Shown piece by piece: positions 34,041-46,162 of a DNA stretch of 64,000 nt. The notes beneath the pieces were generated by a model, which did no database searches, was not told the origin of the DNA, and saw only the letters and a list, made by a program, of their open reading frames with translations. Made by a program: the position numbers and the translations under genes. How positions within the stretch are numbered: the stretch's first letter is position 1; every line of letters starts with the position of its first letter. This DNA is from Muscardinus avellanarius (lineage: Eukaryota > Chordata > Mammalia > Rodentia > Gliridae). The stretch is taken from contig OY726561.1 of assembly GCA_963383645.1 (NCBI GenBank), positions 28,252,826 to 28,316,825 on the forward strand, read 5' to 3'.

Positions 34041-34820
34041 CAATAGCCTATTTTAAACTTCTGTAGAAGTGAACGTGCAACCCTCTAAACTCACATCCAG
34101 GGCGATTAACCGGTTCCACTGCCAAACTTTACCCCCCGAAAAGGTGATTTGATATGTAGCCTTACCTAGATGTCTTCTGGTTTTCTGCAGATCAAAAAGT
34201 TTCCTGCCTAAGCACACAGATATTCTTTCACAAACCATAAAGGCCCTTTTATGAATCCAGTACTGTAACAGGCTTACTTTCCACACCACATTGAGAGCCC
34301 AGTGTGTCAGCTCTCAAGATAAAATACATTGCTAATACACAATTAGTGGGAGAGGTTGTCTACTGAAGAATTTATCTTAACGAAAGAAGGGGGGGGGGGG
34401 AAAAGCTTTCTTTTTCTCTGAAAAAAAAAGCAAAGAGGGTGCGGTCAGATGTTAGGTTTTGCCTGAGAAAAGGGCCCTACTCGGCACTAGTACCTAAATA
34501 CTAGCAGAAGCTGCCTGGGAAGGGAGCCAATGGAAGGACTTTGTTTGACCCAGCTGCCAATCTCCCCTGAAGCCGTGCGCCAGACTAAACACTCACACTA
34601 TTTTAACTCAAATCAGGCTACAGCAGCTGTTTGCTTTCCGGCTCTGAGCTCTGCACCCACTAAGGCCTGTGTAGTTCACCCGCGAGCTTTGCTAGCTGCC
34701 TGGCTAAAATCTGTTCTAGGGTGGTATTTGTCATTGGAGAGAAAATTTTAACCCTATTCCTCATGGCAAAGATGGTTCGTTTGTTGTTCTGCATTGGGAT
34801 CTGGGAATTCACGGGCAATC
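34041..34820. promoter_or_regulatory. Candidate CpG-enriched regulatory block
   Basis: About eleven CpGs in 34381-34820, against almost none in nearby AT-rich DNA. Also a CCAAT box (34527-34531), CAGCTG E-boxes (34551-34556, 34624-34629) and a 12-G run (34389-34400). No TATA box or initiator clearly paired with an exon. Open frames of 73-78 codons on both strands match nothing I know. Could be an enhancer, weak promoter or noncoding exon; function is inferred from composition only. Confidence 0.3.
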
Positions 34821-35411
34821 GTACATCTCTTGAAAGAAATAATATATTTTATATCATTAAGATCTGAGATTTGAATGTTACAAGGGTTCCTACATTTCTT
34901 TGAAATTATATCTCAAACTCTTACATTCAAATTAACACTAGAATATCTTGTGTGTGCAGCAATAACAAGGCCCCCATACTATACTATACTATAATATACT
35001 AAACGTCTAAGAACAAAGATGGCACCCATTTGCGCCAATCCTCGGACCTCTGACCACAGCAAGATGGAAAGTTGGCATCACAGGAACAGAGGCTCACATC
35101 ATTCTAAGGAGTTAGTGATGTTTCTTCAGTCCCCTGGAAAGTTTCTTCAGAAGCAACATCTAAGCACACAAAACGTTTGTTTTTCTTATATGAAAGGGCA
35201 CCCATTGACACAATTTACCTTCTTTAAATTTCAAAACCTCTTTAATGATTAGCTTGGGTATAGAAAGCACATTTTGAATAACAAAACATTAAAATCTACC
35301 CATCAGTAGCACAAAATAAAAAAGAAACTAGAAAAATATTAGTCAGAAGAAGGACAATTTAGGTAATAATAAAAATTATCTAATGGTAATAGGGAAAAGA
35401 GATCTAATCAT
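34821..35411. other. Unassigned interval
   Basis: No element recognised. A short (ACTAT)n-like run lies at 34978-35000. A 77-codon plus-strand frame at 35019-35252 matches nothing I know. Confidence 0.4.
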
Positions 35412-35632
35412 TAAGGCTGTGTGTATATATGTTACTATGGATTGAATGCAGAGGCAGTCTACATCTGAGCTACACCCCCAGCACTATTTCATTTTATTTT
35501 TCTTTTGATACAGAGTCTCACAACATTGCTGAGAGCCCTGCTAAGTTGCTGAGTCTGACCTAGAACCTACAACCCTCATGTCTCAGCCTCCCAAGAACTG
35601 AGATTACAAGCATGCATCATCACACCTGGCTT
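35412..35632 (-). mobile_element. Composite B1-ID SINE (decayed)
   Basis: Antisense: 'GGATTGAATGCAGAGGCAGT', 'TGAGCTACACCCCCAGCACT', ending 'CATCACACCTGGCT'. It is the first SINE after about 6.3 kb without one. Confidence 0.88.
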
Positions 35633-36604
35633 GATAATTAAGATATTATTGTACAACAAATAGGAGTCAAACAATGTACATGTGGAGAAAAAGTATCAAT
35701 GAGTTATTCAACACGTGGAAGAGAGAAAAGGCAAGAGGAGTGTGGAAACATGAATTATAATCAAGCATTTTTACTCCAGACCAAATGCCTTCATATTGGA
35801 AAATGATGGTGAGGAGGGCTAGCATGTTTTTATTCAGGGAAGTTTCTGTTGGTCCTTTGGGAAGAAATAGACTTTTAGCTTTTTTAATATAACTAACATT
35901 AATCTGGTCATGATAAGCAAAACTGAAATGTTTTTGAAACTCTTTAAAAGTATGTCTGGGATTTTTTCCAGAAAGTTGTTTTTTCTGCTGCAAGCAGAGT
36001 TTACTTTGTTTCTACTCTTGCCCCAAATGAGAAGTCTGTTTGCTTATCTTAGAAACTGGAGATCTAAATTACATAAATTGTAATTTTATAATAAAATATT
36101 ATTTCCTCAGCTCAGAAAGTCAAGATGGTAATAGAGACAATGAACTATTAGGTATTTATTTTTTACACTATTCATTAAAAAATGCATACCGTGAAGATGT
36201 TGCATACCAGGTGAATTACTATCTATCCTTCTTCTGAAAGTGATTCATATGGGTGAATAAATCCAAAAGATTCCCTTTGGATCTGGCTTCAAATGCAACA
36301 GGATAGACTTTGGTACTCACAGTTCTTATGGAATAAAATAAAATGCAGGGAAATGGCTTCTTTTGTGCCCTTTTATTTCAATCCAAGAAAAATATTCAAC
36401 CTGCTTTTAAAATCGGTCTATTATGGTTCCCCAAATTAGCCCCCACTAACACCCATTGTTGCTACATATAGGTTTGCAGTAGCTAGAGAATGGCAGCAGT
36501 CTGGTAGTAACTTTTGATCATCTTAGTAATTACGTCCCTTATACTGCTTTCCTGTCTTGTCCTTAGACATCCCGTGCACAATAGCAGTTAGCTCACATCT
36601 TGTA
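35633..36604. other. Unassigned interval
   Basis: No element recognised. A 108-codon minus-strand frame (35667-35993) shows no recognised domain and I do not call it a gene. Confidence 0.4.
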
Positions 36605-36955
36605 TGTTAGGACTGAATTGTGTCCTCCCCAGAATTAGATGTTGAAGTCCTTTCTTCCATATCTCATAATGTGACTGTATCCACAGAGAGGGTTTTTATA
36701 AAAAGGAAATTAAATTCAAGAGATCATTTGGGTGGACCCTAATCCAATATAACTGGTATTTTTACGAGAAGAGGAGAGGAGGAGCCATACACCAGGGATG
36801 ACTATGGTACAGGAAGCCATTTGCCATATAAAGCAGAGGGAGGGTTCAGAAGAAACTAGCCGGGCCACTTGGTTTTGGAGTTCAAGCCTCCAGAATTGTT
36901 AAAAAAAAAATAAATGTCTATTGTTATTTGTAGTAAGCCTACATAATGGCTAACT
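36605..36955 (+). mobile_element. MLT1-like LTR (ERVL-MaLR)
   Basis: 'ACTGAATTGTGTCCTCCCCA', 'GATGTTGAAGTCCTTTCTTC', 'GGGTGGACCCTAATCCAATA', 'TAACTGGTATTTTTACGAGA' and 'CAAGCCTCCAGAATTGTTAA' follow the usual order of an MLT1-type LTR. The 3' end is decayed. Solo. Confidence 0.65.
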
Positions 36956-39109
36956 TTAAAGAGGTGAGGTATTGTTCTATTATAATTCATTGCTATATAC
37001 AACTGTTCCTATATTGAAATATTCATTTTTGTCCAAGAGAACATGTAATTTATGGAAAATGTATACTGTATTGACTTTTTCCAGAAAAAAGAGATACAAA
37101 TATATATGCTAGTTTTATATAAAGCAAATGGTAAAATTTAGTATGAAGAAAATATAACACAATGTTAACATCTTTCAAACTTTCTGTTTTCATGTTGTGA
37201 ATAGGAATCTCGTGTTTATTCAGTAAGTAACAAAATAATATGTTTAGTTAATATGTATAGACTTTAAGTAATTGTAGGTTAGCTTTTTATTAGGATAATC
37301 AAAAATGGTAGTGAGACTTTTGGTTTTGAAAGATAGTTTGATGCATTCATATTTTATAATTAAGATCTGGTGCTAGAAAATACTTTATAAAATAGCTAGA
37401 AATAAAGAAGTCTAGTCTTCAGACAGAGAAGGTTCCCATAACTCAAGAAAAAGTAAAAGATTTTAAGAATGAAAGAAAAAATGTGTCTTGCAAGTGAGTC
37501 TAGATAAAGTCACATGAAGTAAGAAAAGGTGGTCAAAGATAAAGCATGTTAGAGGTTTAATCAAAATATATACCCCAAGGAAAATCAGTCATGGAGTTGG
37601 AAGTCGTCAGATAGAGATGAGAAATGCAGAGCAGTAGAAATGTTTTGCTACTTATGTGGTAGGCCAACGTAAGGTGGTCCCTAAGACTTCTATGCCCAGG
37701 AATACACTAACGTACTGTCCAAAGAGATTAGCTAAAACCTAAATGTGATGAGATAGTTGTTTTGTTGTAAGAATGAGTGAGATTTCCATGTCAAGTTATT
37801 AGAGTTAGAAGGAGGCCAATAGAAAAGTAATACACCTGTCCAGAAGAGGTTAGTAAAGAATAATACACATCACCATTGCAATGTTCTTTTACATATAACA
37901 ATTCCCCCACTTGACACACATATGTGAGCATTCATTCATTTATTTTTTGATTTACCTAACTCCTCAAAAATTAAACTCAATTCTTATCTTTGGTGGAGCA
38001 ACTGGGCTAATTGTTGTATGGTATAAAAAACATAACACTTGTCCCCATGTTGTTGATAAATTAGGAAGCAGATTTGAGAGCAATACCTGAGTTCTAAAGA
38101 AAATGACACTGTGTTTGTTAAATACTTTAGAATGTTGAGGCATTAACATCCAGAGGTGTTTTTTTTTAAGTGATAGAATATTAGGATGATATTAACAAAT
38201 TTGGACAATATTAACAAATATCCAAATACAGCAAATTACTATAAATGGTACTATCATAAAATTTTATATTTTGTTACACTGTGTCTATATAATGTCAATC
38301 CTAACACACTTAAATAAATTACTACTTATGTAAAATCATGATTGTTAGCTTATTTATGTAAACAGCTTCCTTATTTCCCATGCTACATAAGACAAAAAGG
38401 TCAGTATCTCTTGAAATTCTAACATTTTAAAATAAAATCCAAGATAATATATTTGTGCATAAAGACACATTATTACTCCACAGTACACTATAGTGGCTTT
38501 TTCTTTAAGGAAGGTATATTAATAAATATAGTATACTGAACACCTGTTTTTAGTAAGATGTTTTAAATACTTGTTTCTTAGTGAAACTACCCCCAAACAG
38601 TTGAGAAATAATTCCAAATAAATGTTAAATATAAGCTTAATATAATCATAAGCAACTGAAATTGTCATAAAAATAATCTTAAGTGATGGAATAAATTATT
38701 TTTCACAAAGATCAGAGGCAAAGAATTAAAATAAAATGTAATATATAAAAGAACTGGGAAAAATCCTACTAATTTTTACCTGAAAAAGCAAATGTAATTA
38801 CACACAGAAATATAAACACATATAAAAATTACTTTGAAATAAAGAAGACATATGCTCTATTAATCTGATTTTTAAAAAGCCTCACGTTCTTAGTATGAGA
38901 TTTATTTTTTAACCATTGCCTGTCTCATTCCACTTTTTAGTGGATTTAGTGGATAACTTCTTTTTATGGAATCTCTGAATAAAATTTTATAATTTATTAA
39001 TTACATTTGTTCTTTTCAGAACTAAGAACAATCTAAATATAGAAAAATTTTATTAATAACCATATATCTATAAATAAATTAATGACTTTTTAATAATCTT
39101 CCACCCCCT
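36956..39109. other. AT-rich interval, possible old LTR fragment
   Basis: 2.1 kb without a gene. 37655-37860 ('TAGGCCAACGTAAGGTGGTC', 'TCTATGCCCAGGAATACACT') is suggestive of an old LTR-type repeat but too decayed to name. Confidence 0.35.
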
Positions 39110-39412
39110 CAATAAAGTCACCAGACTCAATGTATAAGGAATAAATCATACCAATTCTCCTTAACCTCTTCCAAAAATATAAAAGCAGAGAGATACTTCT
39201 GTTCACCGGTGAAGTCAAAATAGTGCCAAAACTAGATAAATTACAGGAAAAGCAATTTATAGACCTATAATCTTTTAAGAATACCCAAAGTCCTCTATAA
39301 AATATTTGAAAGTAAAATTCAACAACGTATAAATTAATTTTATTTTGAGGGCAATCAGTATTTATTCCATGTATGCACGGCTAGCTCAACATTTGCAAAT
39401 AAATCAAGGTAA
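39110..39412 (+). mobile_element. L1 LINE ORF2 remnant (reverse-transcriptase region)
   Basis: 'CTCTTCCAAAAATATAAAAG', 'GTGCCAAAACTAGATAAATT', 'AGGAAAAGCAATTTATAGAC' and 'GCTCAACATTTGCAAATAAA' follow in order the L1 ORF2 text around the reverse-transcriptase domain. Frameshifted and stop-filled. Confidence 0.6.
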
Positions 39413-39949
39413 TTCAGCTATTTAGGGAAGTACTTGAAAATTTAGTGAGAGCCTTTTTCAAAATAAAGAATAAACTTATAGGAAAATGTATGGAACTGGA
39501 GAACAAGTGAGATTAGTCAGCCACAAAAAATAAGAAATCAGATGCTCTCCCTAATACACGAAAGCTAGGGGAAAAATGGGTCATAGGAAGAACTCGAGAC
39601 CAAGAAGGAAATACTACATATGGCAAAATAAGGTGACCTAACTGAAGGGGAACTGGAGGGGGAAGAGGGAAATTCCCTAATGTACATGATGTACATTTAC
39701 AAACATATCGAAGTTGGTCACTAAGCCAAATATGAGAAGGAGGGAGGGGAAGAAATGGGGCGGGAATTGGGTAACAGCTAACTGGGTGGGTTATGTGTGC
39801 ATGTATGCCTCTACCATCTTGTACTCCACAAAGATGTATGACTACAATGCATCAACAAAAAATTTAAAAATAATAAAGAATAAAAATACTGCTGGGAATA
39901 TAGCTCAGAGGTAGAACGCCCCTGGCTTCAATCCCCAGTGCCACTAATG

Positions 39950-39950
<1 letters not shown>
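39413..39950 (+). mobile_element. Composite B1-ID SINE split by an L1 3' end
   Basis: Left part 39413-39474 ('AGTGAGAGCCTTTTTCAAAA' then 'TAAAGAATAAA'); right part 39872-39946 ('GCTGGGAATATAGCTCAGAG', 'TTCAATCCCCAGTGCCACTA'). The 13-bp linker AATAAAGAATAAA is repeated at 39462-39474 and 39872-39884, marking the target-site duplication of the inserted L1. The AAT tail runs into the minisatellite. Confidence 0.88.
39475..39871 (+). mobile_element. L1-type 3' end inserted in a SINE
   Basis: 'AATGTATGGAACTGGAGAAC', 'AGTGAGATTAGTCAGCCACA' and 'GATGCTCTCCCTAATACACG' correspond to the last part of L1 ORF2 and 3' UTR. A purine-rich tract ('GGAACTGGAGGGGGAAGAGG'), the family end 'GCCTCTACCATCTTGTACTC' and an A-rich tail follow. 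A perfect 13-bp target-site duplication surrounds it. It is the longest of five copies of this terminus here. Confidence 0.85.
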
Positions 39951-39995
<45 letters not shown>

Positions 39996-40021
39996 CAACA
40001 TTACTTGGTGAAGTACTCGAC

Positions 40022-40058
<37 letters not shown>

Positions 40059-40237
40059 TCATTATTATTAAAGAGAAAAAGAGAATAATAATAATAACAA
40101 CAACAACAACATTACTTGGTGAAGTACTCGACAATAATAATAATAATAATAATAATAATATCATTATTATTAAAGAGAAAAAGAGAATAATAATAATAAC
40201 AACAACAACAACAACATTACTTGGTGAAGTACTCGAC

Positions 40238-40268
<31 letters not shown>

Positions 40269-40500
40269 TCATTATTATTAAAGAGAAAAAGAGAATAATA
40301 ATAATAACAACAACCAACAACAACATTACTTGGTGAAGTACTCGACAATAATAATAATAATAATAATAATAATATCATTATTATTAAAGAGAAAAAGAGA
40401 ATAATAATAATAACAACAACAACAACAACATTACTTGGTGAAGTACTCGACAATAATAATAATAATAATAATAATAATATCATTATTATTAAAGAGAAAA
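39947..40500. repeat. Complex minisatellite, five ~105-111 bp units
   Basis: The core TTACTTGGTGAAGTACTCG starts at 40001, 40112, 40217, 40326 and 40431 (spacings 111, 105, 109, 105). Each core is followed by (AAT)n, then ATCATTATTATTAAAGAG, and between units by AAAAAGAGAATAATAATAAT and (AAC)n. Units differ almost only in AAT/AAC counts; one has a 'CAACCAAC' variant. Asn/Ile/Thr-rich open frames on both strands are artefacts. It begins in the AAT tail of the SINE and so probably grew from it. Confidence 0.96.
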
Positions 40501-42339
40501 TTTGTAACTTTATAATGGCCTTCCTTCCCAAAATATAAAAATTCAGTCTAAATATTAGAAAACTGTCAGACAACTTTCAGTTAAAGAATATTTTATAAAA
40601 TAATAGATCAGTATACCTCAACATTGTTGATGTTAGCAAAAGGTATCTGAGTAAATCATAACTGAAAATAGCCTAGAGAGGCATCATTACTCTATGAAAT
40701 GTGATATCCTGCATGAGATCCTGGAACAAAGAAAGGCCACTGAAAGAATCTAAAGAAAGTGTGAGCTTTAATTTATAATAGTATATCATTTGTGTTTCCT
40801 TAATTGTGAATAATTTTTCATATTAATGTAATAAGAAATTAGGTGTGGTATATATAGGAACTCTGCCTCAATATTATAAAATAATTCTGTAAATATAAAA
40901 TTGTACTGAAACTTAAAGTTTAATAAATATATACTAGAAAAACATTTTAGATACCAAAAGACTGATTAATCTAAGCACTTTATGGGTACATTACCCAAAC
41001 ATTTTCCTAAGTGTGGAATTAATGTGAAAATGACTCCCTTGGTTTCCATAATGTTTCTCCTGGCTTGGTTTTATTTTTTTCTTATGTAAAATTTTATTCT
41101 ACTCTATGTTTTTAAAATGTTGCTCAAAATTCTCTCCTTAGCTTCTTTCTCTTTTTCATTGTACCTACTATTCTTGGATATCTGACTAGTACATATGATA
41201 ATAATCTCCAATTCTAAGACATTATTTTCTAAATGCTTATAAATATATGCCCCCTCCAGTCATAAAACCAAAATCAGTCTTTTCCCTTTGGTCTGATCCT
41301 ACTCTACTCCATACATAACTGAAGTCAAAAGAGACCTCATGATATCCCAACACTTTCCGTGAAAAGCTCAGGAACAAGTGGGAACACATGAAATATAAAT
41401 ATGTAATTGAAAGGACAAGCTCCCAGGTGAAAAAAAAATTGTTTTTGGTTGAAAGATGAAGATAGTGATAGAATTTGTTGAAAGCGAGTAGTACATCTTT
41501 TTAGAAAGAAGACCCCATTTTCAGCTGGCTGGTCCATTCCCCACAGCAACCTCTACCCATGAAACAAAGGTATTGTTCATCAAATTTACAGCCTTCAGAA
41601 GAAATCTGAAATACTCAATGGGAACAAAAAGTCCATTAGAGTTCTGATGTGTGTGACCTATATGTCATTAATCCATTTGAAATACAATATAATGGAATTC
41701 TGATAAGGTTTTATGGTTGAAATCTTAAATCTACTAGAAACATGATTATTGCATTAGCCTTTTGGAGAAGTAGTCTAAAATATAATAAATTTTGATTTAT
41801 GGGAGAATATAAAACTGAAGAGAAATGCAGGGATAAACCCATAACCCTTGACTGCCCTCTTAGAGAATGTGGCATCGCAATATCACAAATACCACCATGA
41901 TTAAAAGTGAACTGCCATTAGTGACTGTGGTCAAAGTGTGAAGTGTCCTGTTTTTCTTGGAAGTGCACCCTTGGTAAACTCCCCAGTCAGACCCTGGGCT
42001 TCTAGTCCTCCCTGCTGTCCTCAGGCTCTTCCAAGTCAACAGAACCACCATTTTCTCCTCCTCCAGTAACAGCTCTGTGCTTTCAAATCAAACTTGCTGT
42101 CAGTTTCACTTTTCAGTCAAAATTCCAACTTCCTCAGGGTACCTGCTTTTGGCAGGCCCTAAACAAAATGTCAATCTGACAATCTGATTAAATCAATTCG
42201 ACCTATGTTGGTATGTTGTAAATGGTAATAGCCTACATTTCGAGGGAATCTAAGTACATGACGATCTAACTTGTAAGAAATACAAAAGAGATGTACTAAG
42301 CTAGAAACCTGATGCCCTATTTATACTCAATTTTATTCC
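40501..42339. other. Unassigned SINE-free interval
   Basis: 1.8 kb, no gene. 41830-42170 is better balanced in base composition ('ACCCTGGGCTTCTAGTCCTC'), but no exon could be defined. Confidence 0.4.
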
Positions 42340-42500
42340 TTTGCTTCTTTCTTTTCTTTTATTCTTCCCTCTCTCCTTTCCTTCTGCCCTCCCTCCTTTT
42401 TTCTTCCCTTTTTTCTTGCTTAACGTTTCCCCCCTCCTTCCTCTCCCTCTTTCCCACTTTTGCTCCCTCTTCCCCCTACATTTCTCTCCTCTTCTCACAA
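42340..42500. repeat. Polypyrimidine tract (polypurine on minus strand)
   Basis: About 160 bp of mostly C/T sequence with only isolated purines. Open frames on both strands here (F/L/S/P versus K/R/E/G) are compositional artefacts. Confidence 0.85.
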
Positions 42501-42937
42501 TATCACGCTTGCCTGTTATTTATCTTTCAATTGGTTTCCAGAAAGCTAAAGCAATCACTGTTGTTCTCAAAGCACATGCAACTTTCACATCACCAAGTCA
42601 ATGATATCTAGATTTAATATTATCCTTTGCTGGTGATTCTTAAAAGTCTGTAATGAAAATCAAACAGTTCAATATTTTTTATTTATGTCAGTAATCTATC
42701 AATGATTTAATATATGAATTGTTCATTTGAAAGTATCACAATGAGCTATAGCATTTTATTTTATTCACATGTGTAGACTGTCACAAATAGTAGCTATTAA
42801 TTAAAATGTCTTTCCCAACAACACTGGTTATCTTTTTTATAAGTAATTACTATTATTTGCATCATTACATCTTATTTACATAATTTTTATATAGTCATTC
42901 CTAAAACAAAGGGGTTCTGACTATAAATATTATGCTA
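42501..42937. other. Unassigned AT-rich interval
   Basis: Nothing recognised. Confidence 0.4.
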
Positions 42938-42938
42938 T

Positions 42939-43150
42939 AACCAGGCGGGGTGGTGCACACTTGTAATCCCAGTATATGGGAGGCTGAGGCAGGAGGATCT
43001 GAGTTCTTGGCCAGCCTCAGCTACTTAGTGAGGCCCTTTGTAATTCAGTGAGAGCCTGAATATTATTTTGTAATAAATAATACAAAAATAGGGCTGGGTG
43101 GCACTCAGAAGTAGAATGCCCCTGGGTTTCATCCCCAGTATCACATAAAA
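42939..43150 (+). mobile_element. Composite B1-ID SINE
   Basis: Sense: 'AACCAGGCGGGGTGGTGCAC' head, 'GGGCTGGGTGGCACTCAGAA' ID-like tail, 'CATCCCCAGTATCACAT' end. Flanking repeat TATTATGCTAT at 42928-42938 and 43155-43165, perfect over 11 bp. Confidence 0.92.
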
Positions 43151-43165
43151 TAAGTATTATGCTAT

Positions 43166-46111
43166 TTGTTGATTTATTTGATTTCCTTTAAAAATATATA
43201 CCATTGAAAACTTTTTAAGTCAGAATATACAGTCCTTTAATAATATTTTAAAATTCTTACCTAATAGTCTATAATTTGTTTTCTCAAGTCACTTAACTAT
43301 TCTTTAATGCCTTGTTTCTTTTCTCAAGCAAGAGTTTTACACATTATTTTATATAATTAGGGATCTAAGTTTTTATGCAGTACTACTGCTCTCTAGTTTT
43401 CTTAGAAACTTAAGCTATGTCTAGTGTGTTTACTTGTGGGAATAGTGTATATTTGTTCTCTATTATCCACCAGAAATAAGATACTGAGGGTTTGGAAAAG
43501 GTACTTTATCCAATTACTTCTCATACATTTCACACTGTATATTTGAGTGGGTTAGAAAGTAGATCTTAAGCCACATGGCTGAGTTTAAAATACCCTGTGG
43601 ACCATAGTTAAGTATGTAAAAGTTTAATAAACTTAAATTTCCAGTTACTCTGGCCAAAAGTTTATGTTCATGAAATATTAACTGACCGTCTTAAAAAGTA
43701 AATTCTAGGCATTGGAATGGGTGGTTGGGCAAAGCATTTCTCTGAGGATTCTAAGGAAATATGAAACTTGCTGGAGTCAGAGTGAGCAGGGTCATCCATG
43801 CAACAGCAGCTTTATTTCCATCCCTTTCTGCTTATCCTTGTTGGCACTAAAAGGACCCCTGTGTACAGAGAAATTTTGCAGCTGGGGCAAAGAGACAAGC
43901 ATCTGGCTGAGAAATAACACCATAGCTCAGATCAACTTTTGGCCTTCTGTGTTGATCTTATTCAATTTCAACTGTTTCTTCTGAAAAAGTGATTCACCAG
44001 AGAAGGAAAAAAAAAAGTTACCAAAAATACTTTGAGTGCCATGAAGAAAGCTAACAGAATTCAAATACCTTTCAGATGGAGAACACAGTACCCACCAAAT
44101 GGAGAAATGGGTTAGTATGGAAGGCTGTCTTGGGCTTGTCAGAAAAAAGCATGCTATTGCCTTCTCCCCCAAACAATGAAATCGCAGCATAAAATTCATT
44201 ATTAGCTGGTATAGATGCAGGCTAAGAACATTTATTCATAGCATCCAATGAAAATCAAATATAAAACAAATTAATATCTTCTCAAGTGAATATGGAGGTG
44301 GGAAGCAATGCCTCTGCACTAGGAGGGAAGAGGATATTATGTTGGAGGCAGAGAAAAGTAGTTTCAGAGTTTCTAGCTAAGTAAATTTTTTAAAAAGTAT
44401 CACTAGGTGATGACTGGTTTTTCTATTTATAGTTGTGAGCAAGAGCAAACCAACAAAAACAAAACCCTGGGGAAAATAGAGATCAATATTATATAATAGG
44501 GGCTGATCTCAGCCAAATATTTCTTTTAAATAATAGATGTCGTCTAGAAATGTGCATTTAGTCATAAGATGACAATCTATTTTGAGTTTGAAAATAATTA
44601 TAAAGCCAATATAACTAGAGTTATACAAGTACATGTGTATATATACATGTACATATATATTCATACACATATAGATACATATATAGATATACACATATGT
44701 GTATATGTATGTGCATAGACATTGATGTATATATGTTTATATGTATACATGTATATATAACAAGAATACTCAAATTTATTGCAAGTTTTAAAGAGTGACA
44801 AAAGGGAAAGTACAAGCAAGAATGTTTTGAAGAGGTTTATTCTTCCCAAGAACATTTATTAATTAAAAAGAGTCACAAGGTGCAAATTTTACAGTTAACA
44901 CCGTATTATTTTTATTTTATTTTATTAATAAAAATAAACCCACTAAAACTCCACAATTCCTTCAAAATCATTATTTTAATTACATTTGTCCTAAACTTAT
45001 AAACCTATACTAAGTAAAAAAAATTGTATATATTCTTGGAAAAGTGATAAAACCCTTTGATCATGCCCACTGCCTTCAGAAGAGAAGAAATATACATACA
45101 AAATGTGCTGGACGTAATTGCAGAGAGATGATGCATTATCTTCCACAAAGCTCATTTTATGATCCCAATTTAAAGACCTCTAGTCTAGAAAAAATGATTT
45201 AGCTAAATAAGTTGGGACCTACTGATGGTGTCTGAAATTTGAGGCATATAAAAAAATATACAGCCTGTGCTACCAAGACACTGTGCACCTGAGCATTTTC
45301 CGGGGCTCTGGATAGAGCAACCTGGGAGGGACAGCAGGGTCCACAGTCAGCTGTATGTTTCTACTCAAGGCATCAGACATGACTCTGGCTTTTTCTTTTT
45401 TTATTTTTCCTTTGCTCTCTCAACCCTCTATCACACACTCTTTGGGAGGCTCTACAGGTTTTCTGAGTAGGATGAGAAGTAAAACTAAGCCTTACCTAAT
45501 AAATATAGTTCTACTATACACTTGAAATCCTTAAACTAATAAACTTAAAATTAATAATCTGCTTTTGTAAACTTTTCAAAAGCTCTTTAAACATCAAGAT
45601 ATATTTACTAAATTATTGCACATGTATGTCAAGGAGTTTAAATCACCTGAAGTAATAACTCAATTTTAAGGGATTGTAAAGTCTTAGCTTGCTATTAAAG
45701 CCAGTATTATAATCCTAAATGTCATCTTGAGAAACACTGTGTTTGTAGGAGCACAAATACATATATCTTAAACTTACAAGCTATTTTAATTTTCCTAATT
45801 AAAAATGAGAGTAAAAATTACCTGTAAATGGTGACAGCCAATTGTCTTTTACATCATTTATCAAAATAAGCTAACAGAAGTAAAGCAATTTTGATTATCT
45901 TGTGTTCATGCTATAACACTGACTACTATAATCATATTTATATTCAATTTCCAAAAAATAACTATGCAATGGACCTCTAGACATTCAGTTATGCTGGTCT
46001 ATTTGAAAGTCACTTACCATACTGTGTATTTTATGTTCTTTGTTGAATCTTGACACTGGGAGCTTTCTCCATCTCAGAAAGAGCTTCTGAAAAGTAAAAC
46101 ATTATATGAAA

Positions 46112-46162
<51 letters not shown>

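Noticed and set aside
34053..34289. Possible minus-strand exon with a splice-donor-like CTAG|GTAAGG (plus-strand CCTTACCTAG, 34160-34169)
   Set aside because: A single donor motif is common by chance; no matching acceptor and no recognisable protein. Kept only as part of the CpG-enriched block.
35667..35993. 108-codon minus-strand frame
   Set aside because: No recognisable domain and no supporting splice or conservation evidence.
39947..40500. CRISPR-like array
   Set aside because: Regular repeats, but the 'spacers' are themselves AAT/AAC simple repeats, the context is mammalian and there are no cas genes.
39928..40573. Open frames of 118-132 codons on both strands (Asn/Ile/Thr-rich)
   Set aside because: They are the AAT/AAC minisatellite read in frames without stops; no domain and no unique sequence.
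42301..42611. Frames of 65-99 codons on both strands
   Set aside because: Compositional consequence of the polypyrimidine tract.
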